This document shows, piece by piece, positions 12,301 through 27,300 of a stretch of DNA of 64,000 bases; position 1 is the stretch's first letter, and each line of letters begins with the position of its first letter. Source of the DNA: Pristionchus mayeri. Taxonomy: Eukaryota > Nematoda > Chromadorea > Rhabditida > Neodiplogasteridae. The notes below the pieces were generated by a model, which was not told the origin of the DNA, ran no database searches, and worked only from the letters and a program-made list of their open reading frames with translations. The stretch is from positions 1,116,001 to 1,180,000 of the forward strand of contig BTRK01000005.1 of NCBI GenBank assembly GCA_036245805.1, read 5' to 3'. The translations under genes and the position numbers were made by a program.

Positions 12301-15300
12301 GTGCTGCTGATGCGGGGCCCGATGCTTGTGACGACGAGGCGATCAGGCTTCGCCTCCGAGCTGGGACCGCACCTACCGCCGCGCAGCCGGGATCTGTGGG
12401 TCACCAAGGATTTCCCTCCCCTCAATATCGTCGTTGGATTGCCGGAGCATCAAGGTGGAAAGGAGCGCAATCCTTTCGAACTCACCATCGCGAAGGCTCG
12501 ACCAGTCTTCGATACCGCAATCCACGACATGGAGCACAAGTACCGCATTATTCGCGCGAGCCAGCTGGTTATCACGTACGAGAACAGCGAGCTCAGCGAT
12601 GCCAAGGGACCTCAACTGATGGTGGAGCGGTACTGCGCGAACACAGTCGACGTGATCATGGGTCCTGCCTACGTCTTCGGGCTTGCGCCAGTGGCGAGAA
12701 TGAGTCAGTACTGGCGCCAAGGTGTTCCCGTCTTCACTACGACTGCTTTGGTAGACGATCTAGGCGACAAGAGGCAATATCCACTGTTAACGAGGTGAGA
12801 AAGACAAGACTGGCTAGTTCGATGCCAAGCGAGCTCTGGTTCAGAATGGGCGGGACGTACGCGACATTGGCGCACACTGTGCAGAGGGTGGTGGACGGTC
12901 AAGGCTGGCAGCGACTGTACTTCCTGTTCCACGATCATGGCTCGGGCGCCAAGGGCTCGTCCGACGGAAGGAGCGAGTGCTACTTTGCACTGATCAAGAT
13001 CAAGACCCTCCTGTTCCAGCAAGGGTTCGATAGCAAGATCAAATGGGGCCACATGCCTTTCGTAGAGCAGAATATGAACAGAGAAGCCTTCGAGAAGATG
13101 CTAAGGGACGCGAGCGAAGTCAGCAATGGTGGGTTGAGTGATATTCGTGCACACATTTCATGCTAAATGCCTGTTTTGCGCGTGGGCTGAGTTGCGCGTG
13201 CTCTGTGATGTCTGATCCAAACTTCTACTTTTTTCCCCCGACTACTACTCTGGCCCACTCTCCGAAGCCGCTCTCGATTTCTGTCTGGCTATTGTTTTCC
13301 TTCCGTGTTTTCTTTTCCTATCCATCCATGCTATGATTCAATGCAATATGTGCCGCCAATTTCTGGAGCCTCTCTCTGCATACCAATATCAATCACTCTT
13401 TTCTCCTCCTCCTCTCATCGTTTTTTGGGTAGCGGGACACATGCTCTGCTCTCTAGTTTACTGTGATTGGGACCAGGAAGAGAATAGAGGGGAATTGGCG
13501 CGCGTGCGCGTATATGTTGATAGAGATGCACGGTGTTTATAGTAGAGGCCAGGGATTTGGCATTTTGCAGGGGCGCCCTCATCTGACCTACCCGGAGAAG
13601 AGGGGGGGGGGGCAACTCTGCCGATTAGTGTTGATTGTCAGAGTACGAAAAATGGGGGTTGTTAGGGTGGTGGGAAGGATCCCGTGATTGAGCAACAATC
13701 GATGAGTGTGATCCCTTACCACTGCGCCTATAACTTGCGAGACGACGCGGGAGAGCGGAGGAGTGGGAAGAGAAAGTAAACTCGGAGCGTTCCATCTCTA
13801 TCTCTTTTTTCCGCGCCTCTTTCTTGGGTGGTGATCAATCACGGGCTAGAGGTGTGACTTTGCAGTTCGAAAGATCTGCAGTGAAACATGACAGGGCTGC
13901 AAAGATACTAAACGTTGCACGAGTGTGTAAATATGTTTCATTCGTCTCCGGCTCTTCTCTGTTTGATCTTCGAGTGGACATTTTCATGTTTACAACCCCC
14001 GATCGATTCGATAATTGTTCACTGCGAACAATGTGTTGTGTTCAGTGATGCGATCACACTCTTTTGCAATGCAGTTAGCCGGCATTCTCGTCTGCAAGAT
14101 TTCTCTGACATTTGCGCGAAAAGGCTGAGAAACGCTTCTGTTTTTCCGATGTGGCAAAAAAGTGAGGAGCGAAAGGGGGATGAGATATATATTGAATTGA
14201 GAGGAACTCATTTAGCGACGCGAGGGGCGCTGCTCAGAGTGAAAGGGGACAGTTTTGAGTAGTAAAAGCAGCAGTAGTAGTACTGTACGAGAGGTTGTTG
14301 TAGCATCAGCCGGAGGAGCGTCCATTAGGGCACACGAACAATCGCATTTGTTCTAAGCCGTTGAGAGGAAGCGTTGCGCGAGAAATCTACAAGAGAATTC
14401 CTACTCAATTTGCGGCACTAGGACTGCTGACACCGCCCCGAGGCATGTAGAGGAGAGTAACTCAGGGACGAGAGAGGCTACAGTAAGCAGAGAGGGTAGG
14501 TCAGAGGGCGTGTAGAGGACACGTGAAGGCGAGAGGGCCCCGGGGGGCTAAGGTCATGTAATACTATTTGTTTGTTCCCGTCTCTCGACTGCTGCTGGCT
14601 TCTTGCTCGCTGTCGCCTCTTTCTCCTCCTCCGTCGTCTTCTTCTTCTTCTTTCGACCCGAGATTCCGAGGCAGAGATTCGAGAGGCTTGAGAGAGAAAA
14701 ACAGGACGCCAAACAGAGGGAAAGGCAACGACGACATAGAAGGCCGTCGCCCGGAAATGGTTTTTGCGAGATTGGCCAGCTGATTTACCCAGATCGGCTT
14801 GCAAGAGAGCAGATGTCATGATAGATTCATGGATGACCTCGCATCGCGCATAAGGGAGAGATTTCATGCTAGAATGGTTAGTTAGATGATGTTTCTGCGT
14901 GTGTTAATGCTGCTGACGTAGTCTTGGCATTAGGCCGTTGGTGTGTATATGTGCAGGAGAAGATGCGTATTCCTCACGTTTTGCCGACTTTGAAGGAAGG
15001 GGAAGAAGGGGGAGAAAGTTTTAGGAGGTACTTTGTCCCGTTGTTTCTTCGGCATCTTCCGATTCCCCCAGGGACTAGTAAGTCCATGACGGACAATATG
15101 AGAAATGAGCATGTGCTCTTTTCGAGCAAGAAAGAGAAGTTTCAGCGTTGGAACTCGTCTTCTTTTTTTGCTTTGCAGTTAGTATTCCTTCTCCTTCTTC
15201 TTCCCTTTAACTTCCCTCTTTAACTGAACACGACGAGGAGGCAGGGGGCAGAAGAGACGAAGACGCTAAGCGAATTGAGAAGTTCGCAGGGAGGGGTTGA

Positions 15301-18300
15301 ATGGATAAAAGAAGGAGCGAGTGACGGCCGAGATTTCCCTGCGAGATTCCTTTTCCAGAGAAGAGAAGGAGAAGCGGCGAGCAAAGTTGCAGCCTGCTTT
15401 GCCCCCCTGCCCTTGTCCCCACTTCGTCAATAGTAGTGTGGGGAAGGGGGCAGCCCTCAGTATTCAGTGGAATTCAAGGAAGAAGAGTTCTCTTGCCCCG
15501 TTCCGTTCCGGAAATGGAGGAAGCGCGGGGGTCTCGTGAGGGCACAATTTCAAGATTCGAAAAACGCTACCAAAGAGCACGCAGACTAACTGACTCCTAG
15601 CAGGGGATCTCTAATGATATATCGGAGATCCGTCGGGGACGTGACGAGTATTTGTTTTCTACTTCTTCGAAGAAATGAAGAATTGCCATGGCCATTTGAA
15701 ATGGTCAGGCCTCTGGTGCCTAATAGTGCGAGCAGTAGGTTCTCGAGGCGCGGCAGTGCACACACATATGTAGGTGGGGGCTATTATTTCTCCTTCATGC
15801 ATTATTGATGCGATTGTGAAGAAAGAGCCCTTCATGTGGGAATCGTCGTCCCAGAACCTGTTACACGATATATATCCGTGAGAGCCCAAGAGTGGCCGGC
15901 CACTGAGCTCATCACCTGGAGCGGAAGGAAGCGTCCCTATTAGCCTCGTAACCTCCTCATCCTTCCCAGTCAGAGAGGAGAGGGGGAAGTGTTGTCGTGG
16001 TCGCGTCTCGAGGCCTTCCTTCCTGCTCTCCCTAAGGAGCCGACCTCGTTTAAGAGTTTGTGCCAAGAGGAGGGAAGTGCGCCGAATTTGGCGAGAATAG
16101 GGTGCGAAGGATGCATGAGTGTGAGTAGGTATTGCTTCCGCCCGAGTTGAAACAGAGCGCATGCACAGGTCGAACAAGAAGTGCGGCCCAAACCGCTGAA
16201 TAGGGTGAACTTGTGGAGTGTGTAATGAATTTGTGACGTTGTTTACACGGACTGTCTCTGGGGCACGTCGCTAAATGGGAGAGTGGAGAAGGAGCGGGCG
16301 AAATGGGAGCTATAAAGGGGAAAAGAGGAGCACAGCTCTCGTTTGAGGATTAGTGAGGGTTTGGAGGACGCGTCACTCCGCCGAAAAGTGGACTACTTTC
16401 TGGACCTTGCGGATGGCTTGTTGGACTATTTATTGAGGGAGAAACTGGCTAATAGGGCCAGCAAGTGTTATTTTGCAGGAGATCCTGAGCAAAAGTGCTG
16501 AGCAGAGTTATATTGTCGATGGACTGTCCACTTGTCTGTACTGTCTGTCCCCTGATACATCTGATGCAACATTTTGGAATAATTTCTCAGTAATGAAAAC
16601 TGTTTGTGGCTCGCTGTGCATTTCTCTCGACTCGTTCGAAAACATCGTACCGTCTCGATTTCATATCTAGCGCAGAATGGAAAAGCAAAGCAAATAGGTT
16701 TTGGTCGATCGAGAGCACTAATGAGGAGAAAAGGAAGAAAGAAGGAAGGGGAAGGGGGGGGGGTGCGAAAATACAGGAACCGCGGGACACCTCGCAAGAA
16801 TGCATCGAAAACAACGCACAAACATTATGGAAGGGTGTGAACGAAAATATAGAGGAATTTTGAGGAAAAATCAATATTTGATATTACAGTAATCATCCTG
16901 TGCGCGTCTCCGGACACGGTGCGCGAGATCATGCTGAGCGCGCACGAGCTGGGCATGACGAAGGGCCACTACGTCTTCATCAACATTGACGTCTCCACAG
17001 GGTGAGCGATGGTCTTTGATCTTTTGTGTATTGTTTTCGTCTTTTTAACTGATGGTCTTCTCGTTTTGTGCAAATGTAATTTTATACAAGGGGTTTCGCC
17101 AAAAAATCTTCCATTGCAAAACAATACGCTGCAAGGATTTGTGGTAGAAAAACGGGTGTATGTAGTGGAAGGGATTGGCAACTTAGATATGTCATCATAA
17201 ATATAATGAGATGACGTCCACATATAATTAGTATTTCTTCGAAATATCTGTGATATATAATGCCGGAAGTTTTTTTTTAAATTTCTAACAATCGGGTGTG
17301 GTTTATCGAATCTTATTGTCATTGTTTTCAATCTACCAAGTCGAACACATCGCTAGCGTCCAAAAACTTACGATATAGATTAGATTGTGCAAAACTAAAT
17401 ATGCGGGTGATTCTAATGTCGAAATGTATTTATTTCACAATTTTCCAGATCTCATGCCGAGCGACCGTGGGAGCGCTTCAACATGACGAATGATAACGAG
17501 AACGACAAAGCGAAGGTGGATTTTTTTAAATAATGAAATTGTTAAATTCGTACAAAAAGTGAATGCTTTAGACGCTACATTTGTTTGTGTTTCACGGGGT
17601 TTTCATATAATGAAAATGACTTGTTTGGCAATCGTGCGTTCATTGCATTATCGAAAAAAATAATCAATTGTGTCCTATGACAGGGATTCTGTGGATCCTT
17701 ATCCCTCCCTCCTCTCCTCCCCCTCTCTCTATTTCCTGCGCACTCCTGGTTCTGAGCTCATTTCCCAGGAGATTTATGTCCCATTCTTCATAATAGTGAG
17801 GAGGGCCGGGAGATGGGAATAGCTCACGTCCACTACGTTGGCGAGCGAAATGACGAGATCTAGAGGGAGAGGGGAGATATTTGAGGTACGGTAGAAGAAT
17901 CCCATGCAACAGATTCTAGGTGTGAATTTCGAAAATAGAACAATTTGTATCTTAAAATTTTGAGAGGTCCTGGGAAACTCTTGACGCTGTTTCGCGTCAT
18001 CCAGAATAAGTCCTGATGTAGTACCCGATGATTAGAGAATGTGGGAACGGATCTAGAAATGAATGCGAGCCCAGCTACTACGGTCGTGTTTTGAAGTCAG
18101 ACTGGCTGATTGACAGCACCTTTCGTTTATGAGTTTCACACGGGTTAGAAGGGTTGGAGCGAGAAGTAAGCATTGATATCAACAGGCTGATATTATCAAA
18201 CAATCAATGATGATACAGTATTCCCGTGTTACCGTAACCTTATTGCAGGAGGCGTATCGGGCGCTGAAGACGATCTCGCTGCGTCGCTCGGATCAGAAGG

Positions 18301-21300
18301 AGTACCGCGAGTTCGAAATGAAGGTGAGTGACTCTATCGAATTTACACGCTCTCTCGTCAAGTGGACAAGGAGATAGAGTGGGAGATGCGAAGAGAGCCA
18401 TTTATATCCACGCGCACCCTATTGCGCTAAAGATAGAGAGTAAGCTTATTTGGGGAGCATCTAACCCTGTTTATTCCGCTCGTTCTTTGGTGCACTAAGA
18501 AAACCGTCTGACCCTCTCAATTCTGCATGCTCTCTAGTCCAGGGGAGAGTGGCCGAGACAGTGACTGAAAGGGAAGAGATCTTGTTCAGGTCCGCGAGCG
18601 AGCAGAGAAGCAGTACAGCTACAAGAAGAACACGGGCAAGGAGTACGAGGTGAGAACTGGGGAATAAGGCAGCATAAGTTACCCAAAATTGAGAAACTTG
18701 GAGAAAATTACTAGGAAGCGTTGTGTTTCATAGCTGCTATAGCTTATCGTGTGTTTCCAAAGTTTTAGCTACTCAGTTCAATGTTTGTAAAAAATATCTC
18801 AAAATAATGGCTGAGTGACCTGGCGAATATGTGATTCACAGACGTAGTTTATTGCAGAAAATGTAAAATTGTATTTATCGCAGATGAACAACTTCATCTC
18901 CGCCTTCTACGATGCAGTGCTGCTGTATGCGATAGCGCTGAACGAGACCATCGCAGAGGCGAGTTATAATTAATAATAAAATATGAAAATACACTTGAAA
19001 TTGTAAAAAAAACCCTTGGTGTCATGCGAATTAGATGTCTATTTTAATTTAAAATATTAAATTTGAAAATTGCAGAACAAGGACCCGCGCAACGGCCATC
19101 TCATAACGCAGCACATGTGGAACAAGACATTCCAAGGTGAGCGCAGATCGATAAACTACCGTAATCTCTGATTTTACCGCTTCTTGAATCTGTTTGTAAA
19201 GACTTAACATTAGATTGCGTCACCCTGACGCCAATTCTTTTCGAATTTCAACATTAGTTTTGTAGAGTGCATGATGCAAATCTCAGCTACCAGCAGTCGT
19301 ATGATTTCATTTTTACCTGAATATTACTGTTTGTTCAGGCATCACTGGTACGGTATCAATCGATGCGAACGGCGATCGATACTCGGACTACTCGCTGCTC
19401 GATCTCGACCCAGAGAAGGACAAGTTTGTGGTGAGTACTTTGGCTTTTATTTAAATTATATTGTTTTGCTTCGAGAAACGTCAGAAACTACCAAACGATT
19501 TTCAAACTGCCAATACCCTAGTGCTAAAACACAAATTAGCAGGGGATATAATTTGCTTGTTCCTCAGTTCGCCAATGATGTAGGCCTCAACAATATTCAA
19601 ACTGGGATGAATGATCAAGGCTCCTGATTCAGGGATCATGACAAAATCGATAATTACTATTTCTGTTTATTACAGGAAGTGGCGTACTACTCGGGCAAGG
19701 ACAACTCGCTGACGCAGAGTGGGCAGTTCCACTGGATCGGAGGGAAGCCGCCAGTGGACGATCCCGTCTGCGCCTGGGACTTCCACAAGTGCCCCAAGGT
19801 GAGTGGGGGATGATCTTTGATCTTTGTGGGAGTAGATGAGCTACTAGGTAGCTGGAATCGCTAAAAATTTCACAGTATGACTTGTGTTTCACTAATAGTA
19901 TAGAGTGCGTCATCAATAGGTTCTTTGATAAAGTGGAAGAACAATTCCGTAACATAAAATACATTGAATCTGGGTTATTTCAAAGTGACTGATGCTTGAT
20001 CGTTGATCTTTCTCCCGTAATCTGTATCCGCAGGGCTATCCTCTGCACGTGTACCTGCTCATCGGCGCGGCCATCGTCATTCTCATGATGGCGCTGCTCT
20101 TCGTCTTCTTCTGGCGGTCGGTTTATTGATTGTTATCCTATTTATTTTGATATATTATCCTACTGAACACAAATCAATAATTGCCAATTAAATCTGCCAA
20201 TTAAATTCAAAACTACTTGGGAATTTTTTTTATCACATCTTGGTAGTTTAGTGTTTCACGATGTGTGTATAATCTGACGGAACCCGTGAAACTCTGTTCG
20301 TTTGCTCTGGCTCGACTATAAAAAAATACTCAGTTTGAACGTCGACAATATGCAATGTAAAACTAAAGTTTGTATTTCTAATGTTGATTTTGCCAGTGAA
20401 GTAAATCTCGCCCATTGCAGACGCTACAGACTCGAACAGGAGCTTGCGGCGAAGTCGTGGATGATCCGATGGGAGGAACTGGACGGAGAGGAACGAACCA
20501 AGGTACTGTAGGATACGGTACACGGAATGATTACGGTAGAACACGATCGAACGATAGGATGTTCAGTCCCTGTTTTGCTGTCCTTGTCTCTGAAAGCGGC
20601 GTGAAACACTTACCCCCTTGACTAAAGTCTGATAGCGTGCCGTTAAGTTGAGTGCCCTGTTGATCCATAGGTGATGAATTTCACACAATCGCTGCAAGCT
20701 GGGTTCTCAACTATTTCTCTTTCGCTGTTCTACTTCATTGGGAAATCAGAACTATCGCATCTTTCGGTTCTATACTCATCCTGAAACATGTATGCGCATG
20801 GTCCTCTTAAACTGTCAAACTCACAAACACTGTTCTGGAAACTGAGGGAACAGGAGGACACGAAGGCTTAGTCCTGGTAGGTCACCGCCGCTCTTCCAGG
20901 CGAATGGCAAGAAGAAGTCGAAGAGCAAGAAGAGCAAGAACGGCGACGGAATCACGGAGGGAGACCCGCTACTGAGAAGTGGCAGCAGGACCACCCTCAC
21001 GAGTGACAAGGTACGGTATCTATCGATTGGATAAGGGAGTCCGGAGACTTGATTACGGTAGTGACTAAGCTTGCATCGACGTAGCCTGCAACACGCCTAT
21101 GTTTTACATTGTTCTTTCTCTTTAATTTGTCGAAGACTGACTTTTTGGAGACTTGTGATCAGTTCTAGACAGGATTTGAAAATGCTCAATGTTTCGTGCT
21201 GGTTAATTGGTTTCGATCCCCTCATTTTACATGTTCTTTATGCTACCCTCTTTTCCGTCTCGATTTTGTCATTCGCCCCCGTCTATTCTCGTCCACTGCC

Positions 21301-24300
21301 CCTTTACAGTTCGACGAGGACGACTCCCGAATAGGTCCATTGCGCATGCGATTGGTAAGGGAGAATGATGATGATGTGTAATCTGTGTCCAACCAGTAAT
21401 ATTGTGGTTTTCCTTGTTGGGCGATTCTGTAGTATTTTCGGGTAAGTTTCACGTAAACCTATCCGAAAATACTATAGAATTGCCCAAACGGGCGACCTAA
21501 AATAACTGAATGATGTGAGGCAACGACTGTGCGTGTGCTGTGGGAAGAGATCTATCGGTGAAGGAAGGACGGAGTACCTCCTGCATGTGTCTGGCCATAT
21601 CCCGGGGTCCGCTCTGCATGTGATAACACACCTGTGGATTTCGTGCCGCGTCTTTCCCTTTTCTTCTCTGACTATCACTTGTTTCGCTTTGGGCTCGCAT
21701 GGTTAGTAGCGTCTCCGAATTCCATCCAGAGACTAGCAGATTATCGATAGAGGAGTGCTTGATCAGCCAAGAGTTTTGGCGCGCATCGGTTTGGTAGATT
21801 ATCCGGATGTGATGATGGAGCCAGATCGATAATTAGACAAAGCAGATCATTGATTACATTATTTGCAGCGCTCGAGTTCTTCCGGAGCCACGAGAAAGAT
21901 TTCGGCGATGATCGATCGTAAGCTGAGCATCTTCACGAGGTTCGGTACTTTTCGATTGATAACTGGGATTACGGTAGATCACTGATGATTATGGTGATTG
22001 CAGGAAGAAGTCTTCTCCGAACGCAGCCTCGAACATGGAGAAGGGCAATGGAGGGCCGTCGTTCAATCACATCGGAGAGCTGAAGGAGACGAGTGTGAGT
22101 GGAGTGGGTAGAAAGATGGGTGATACGGAAGGGATTAGGAAGATTTTAGAGTACAACAATGTGATTCAACGATGCGCGCGTTAGCAAAGGAGCGAAGGAA
22201 AAATTTGGAATTGTTTGTTTATTTGCAACATTCGACAAATGGACACAAGCGTTGCACGAGTGGTTGTAGTGATTATGTGCTAGGTGCGAGACGGGAATGC
22301 GCCTGTCCGCGATGGTCGAACTGCGCATCTAGATTCATGAAGATTATTATTGTTTTGAGCAACAAAACAGGACTGAAAACGGTAAAGCTGGACTCGTTGA
22401 ACAGATCTAGAAACTCTGAAACATAGATGCAACAAAGAAAATCACGGATTGTAATTTACTTTGAGATTTGTTGTAGCATACTAGGGGCGTGAACATAAAT
22501 ATCTTGGAGTGCGAATACAACCGATCAGAGATCAAAGATCACTCGATTTCAGGATGGCGAGATCTCGCCCGTCAACGAGGTCTCCTTCCAGCTGCCATTC
22601 GGACACGAGGACGGAGAGAGGAGAAGGAAGGTGTCCATATCCAGTCCGGTTAGTGCGAGTTATATTGTATTATTTATATTTTCAACTTAAAAATGGGATA
22701 ATAAATATAAACGATAAACTGTCGCGAACAGTGCTGATAGATGTGGTTTCACACTAGTGATTTGCGGGTTTCACCTGCTTCTCTTCACTGATTGGGTTCA
22801 CGTACTAACACGATAGCCTTTCCAAATCACAACTTCGTTTAGCAGCTGTCCTCCTCTCCCGATTACACGAACAAGAAGAGCAGCACGGAGGAGGAGGGAG
22901 AGTACCCAACCAGCAAGAGGAGCATCATAGGTGCGCCTGTTTTATGTTTCACAAGTAGTATTTACTGCTAATGAAAATCTGTCATTTAGTACATCTCGAA
23001 TTGAAAATTGTGTTTCACTGAGTTATAAAAAGCACCTTTCTCCGGGAAAACACGTTGTTTGTTAGGGATTAGGTGGACAATAAAACAATACCGCATCAGG
23101 AGCGATGATGATGCGACGCAAGTCCGGGCGCAAGCTCAGCTTCGGTGACGTCACCTCGATTAAGGTAATAAATTATTTTTTGAAGAATTGTTTTCCCCAC
23201 ACGAGAAAGAATGAAATTGTCAAGAACATTTAATCGTTCTTTGGTACATCTCCTGAAACCTAAACCTACGCGATCGTTCGTGGTTTGGTGAATCTTACCT
23301 CGGCGTAATGAGATAATTTTTAAAAAAACCATACTCATTCAACAAATATTTTATTTTAAATTAATTAATTGATTGCCTCTTCTCAGTCGCACGGCGGTGG
23401 CTCAATCGAGACGATCGCGATGCAGCAAGGCGGCCAAGTGTACACCAAGACTGCCTGCTACAAGGTGAGGAGAGAGAGGGAGAGGGGGAGAGAAAGAGAG
23501 GGAAAGTTTATGATTGATCTCTGGCAAATATATCAATAATGTATTAAAGGATTAACATTCGGTGCTGGAGAAAGGTTGCGAATCACGTCAGGAATATTCT
23601 GTTAAGATGATTGGGTAGCACGAAATCACCAGTCAATTTTGGAATGGTTCGGAATGCTTCATCTACCAACGACGATTGCAGGGCACGATCGTGGCGATCA
23701 AGATGCTCTCTCTTGACATGAAGAAGTACCCGAAGCTGGACCTCACCCGACAGCATCTCATGGACTTCAAGCGAATGAAGGACCTCCAGCACGACCATAT
23801 CACGAGGTGAGCTGAGCTTGTTGATTTAGAGTTCTTACAATTAGAGAAGGCACTGAAGCAGTAGTATTAGCTACCACGAAGTGGAAGAGCGAGTTGAATT
23901 GATAGTATTTGGAAGTCTGTAACTCGCTTCAATCGATATTTGACATGATCAAGTGAAGTTGTAGTGATAGTGGGACGGCTGATCACCTAGTCCCCAATTT
24001 TTGGTTAATCGTTGGATGTGGACATTAAAAGTATAGCGAACGGGCTAGAATCATAAACAAGAAGTAAAAATGGTTATATGTCACTTGTGAAGCATCGGTT
24101 CATCATATCTGATGTTTGGGATAATGTTTATGCATTGAAAATTTACCGCGAAAATCCGTGCATTTGAAACGTAATGTAATCTCTTCAGATTCACGGGAGC
24201 TTGCGTAGACGCGCCCAACTACTGCATAGTAACCGAGTACTGCTCTAAGGTAATTTATTTTTTACTCTACATCGTTCGCATCCACTGGTAAATACCAATC

Positions 24301-27300
24301 AGGTCATACAATAAACAGGTTGTGTAGCAGCTAACTCACTAGTTCAAATCTCTAATCAATTTTTCCTTATTTCACCTTGACGTTGAGGATATTCTACCTC
24401 AATAATTTGACGATTAAGCATACCGTATCCACCAGTCATTCAATCAATAACTGTCTCAGGGTTCGCTCGAAGACATCCTCGAGAACGAGAAGATCGAGCT
24501 GGACAGCATGATGAAGTACTCGCTGCTGCACGATCTGGTCAAGGTAGGGTAGCATACAGTACCTAATGCATATTGTAACTACGGTAGCAACAATCGATAG
24601 CCACAGTAGCCGCAGTGTTGCAGTTAGGGGCAGGGTTACGGTATATCTCGCTGCAGGGCATGTACTTCATACACAACTCGGAGATTCGGACGCACGGCAA
24701 GCTGAAGTCGAGCAACTGCGTCGTCGACAGCCGATTCGTGCTCAAGGTGAGTCAGATTTTCATTATTTTTAAATTTTAATGGTTTTGCATTACCTAGAAG
24801 TAGCAAAGACATTGACTTCATCGAAATTTTTTAGAGAACATCATGCGCAGAAACATGAGAGTGACTGGTGGCAAAACAGTTCACAAGGGCTTTATGAATG
24901 TATTTTTTTAAAGTTGATTAGTATCGAATTTTTCTCTCTTCTATCGGTTGAATGTGTTTTGAACGAATGGTAAACTCCTTATGAAACTCAAAATTTAGAG
25001 GTTGGCGAAACCTGTGAAAGAGATTTTCGATTTCTCAAATGTGTATTGCAGGTCACTGACTTCGGCCTGTCGACTCTGCACGCGATGGAGGAGAGCGGCA
25101 TCGAGGCCGAGGGAGAGTTCGCATACTACAAGAGTCAGTTTGCTATCGATGGGTTACGGTAGATATGAGGTCACTGTAGTTGGATCGTTCAAGGTTATTG
25201 ATTGGGATAATGTAATGCCTCTTGCAGGGCAATTGTGGACGTCTCCCGAGCTGCTGCGAGATCCGAACCGAACGCCGGCTGGCACTCAGGTGGGAACTAG
25301 AATATTACAACAGCAGAATGTGTTTAAAGTTACCCAACAAGGACGAAACCCTGATCTCACCCTGATCCCGTCGCGTGTACGAGAGAGTATGCAAAAGTGA
25401 GAGAGCGCGGATCATTTCCGGCTTTCCCTTGAGGCTATTATTGATTTTTAGCATTTTTGTAGTTTCAGTCTAGACTAATTCAACCATCGGCTATTCGAGG
25501 GAGGACAAAAAATAATGGGTCAATTTCGTCCTTGTTGGGTAACTTTAAACGGCAAAAACATCTTTGGATCAAAGACTCCTTGAAGAAAGTGATTTTAGAA
25601 TGAATCAATCGCCAGCACAGCGTTTCATTTGTGTTTCAATAGTTCCAGAAAGGCGTGGAATTTCCAAAACGGGTTGTAGATTCAGTGTTGTCTTAAAATA
25701 TCAAAAAACTTAATCTGGTTATCTTACTGTATTCTAAGCTCGTATCTCTTTCAGAAGGGCGACATCTACTCGTTCGCCATCATCCTCCACGAGATGATGT
25801 ACAGGAAGGGCGCCTTCTGGTGCGAGGACGAACTGGGCCCGCAGGGTGAGCTGTGCACTTTGTATTTGAGTCAGTGTAGAGTCTAGATTGCTCTTTGCTT
25901 CCGGATGCAGCAAGTTGATGACTAGTGTACTTTGCAATTGAAAGGGGAATGGTATGAATGCATGTATCATCGAATATATCATCCTGAAAAATAGGGATGC
26001 AAGTTGCATTTATTAAATTTTTATCATCGAATGTATCATCCAGAAATAGCGACGCAAGGAGCATTCGAGCAATGATGTGAATCAGCCTTTTCTTCTCCGA
26101 TAGGGATGGGCAATGGCACATGCACATCATTCAATTCTCTACCTATTTCGATGCATGTGCAGGAAATTGTAGCTTTTGAGCTATGCAGCTTGCTGTTTCA
26201 CTCGGCCCATAGTACTAGTATCGCATTGTGCTGATCAGTGTGCTGGGGTAATCTACCAAAATACCAAAACATAATCACTTCCGGAACGCCGCAGAAGCTG
26301 TTGCGATCTTATCACTTGACTTCACAGCGAGATAAGAGTGTCAACGATGCGCGATAGGAGGATGATAGAGCGAGTGAGCGGAAGTAACCAGCTGATCTTG
26401 CTGAGATTCCATGAACAACGGGCTGTTTTTGGGGACCGAAATGGAAAATTTGGGAACTAGGAACTGTTGTGTTTCAAGTATGCTTAATATCTGTGTGGAA
26501 ACCCCTCGCTCTTAATTTTGCGAAGGCTGAATATGAAAAAGAAACAGATTTTTGATCAGTAATTGTTGGGTTTCATGTGATGTTCTTCTCCTTTTAGAGT
26601 ATCTGGCCCTTGATTTGTTACAGGTCGATAGTAGAAAAAATAATTTAATTAAATTCTGTGAATTTCAGAAATCATCGAGAACGTGCGGAGAAAGCCGCTG
26701 GAGCCCGAGGACATCTTCCGACCGTACTGCCCCGTTAACGAAGGACTACTGGACCCGGTGGGTCACTGGGTGGTGGATGGATGTGGCAATTGGGGATCCC
26801 GATTGGTGTTTCAAAATATCTACGTAGAGCTGAGATGAAGCCAGAACACGGTCGTTTGTCGGGCTGTTTTGCTCTCATAGTTTTGATCAAATAAAGAGCA
26901 ATAAAAGTGGGCTGCTAGAGCGAAACTGCTTATGAAATTAGAAAACAAACACAGAAAATGTGTGCCTAACCAATTCCCTTTGCAGCAAATAGTGGAGATG
27001 ATGCGACTGTGCTGGTCGGAGGAGGTCACGGCGAGACCCGACTTCGCCGCGATCCGCAAGGCTGTCCGAGGCATCAACAAGTGAGTTATGGGTTTTATCT
27101 CCTTAGGGGTAGGGAGAGCGAAGGAGGTGCAACGTTTGATTACTTTGTTTTGTACTCAGGGAAACCTGGCCTTCACTAATTTGTCCTTCAAATGGTCAGG
27201 AAGCATTTGGGAAACTTGAAACTGATAGGAATGAGTCGTCAGGGGGCGATGAGTTGGTGGTATTTGTAAACTCTAACCGTTCTAATTATGCTCACAGTTT

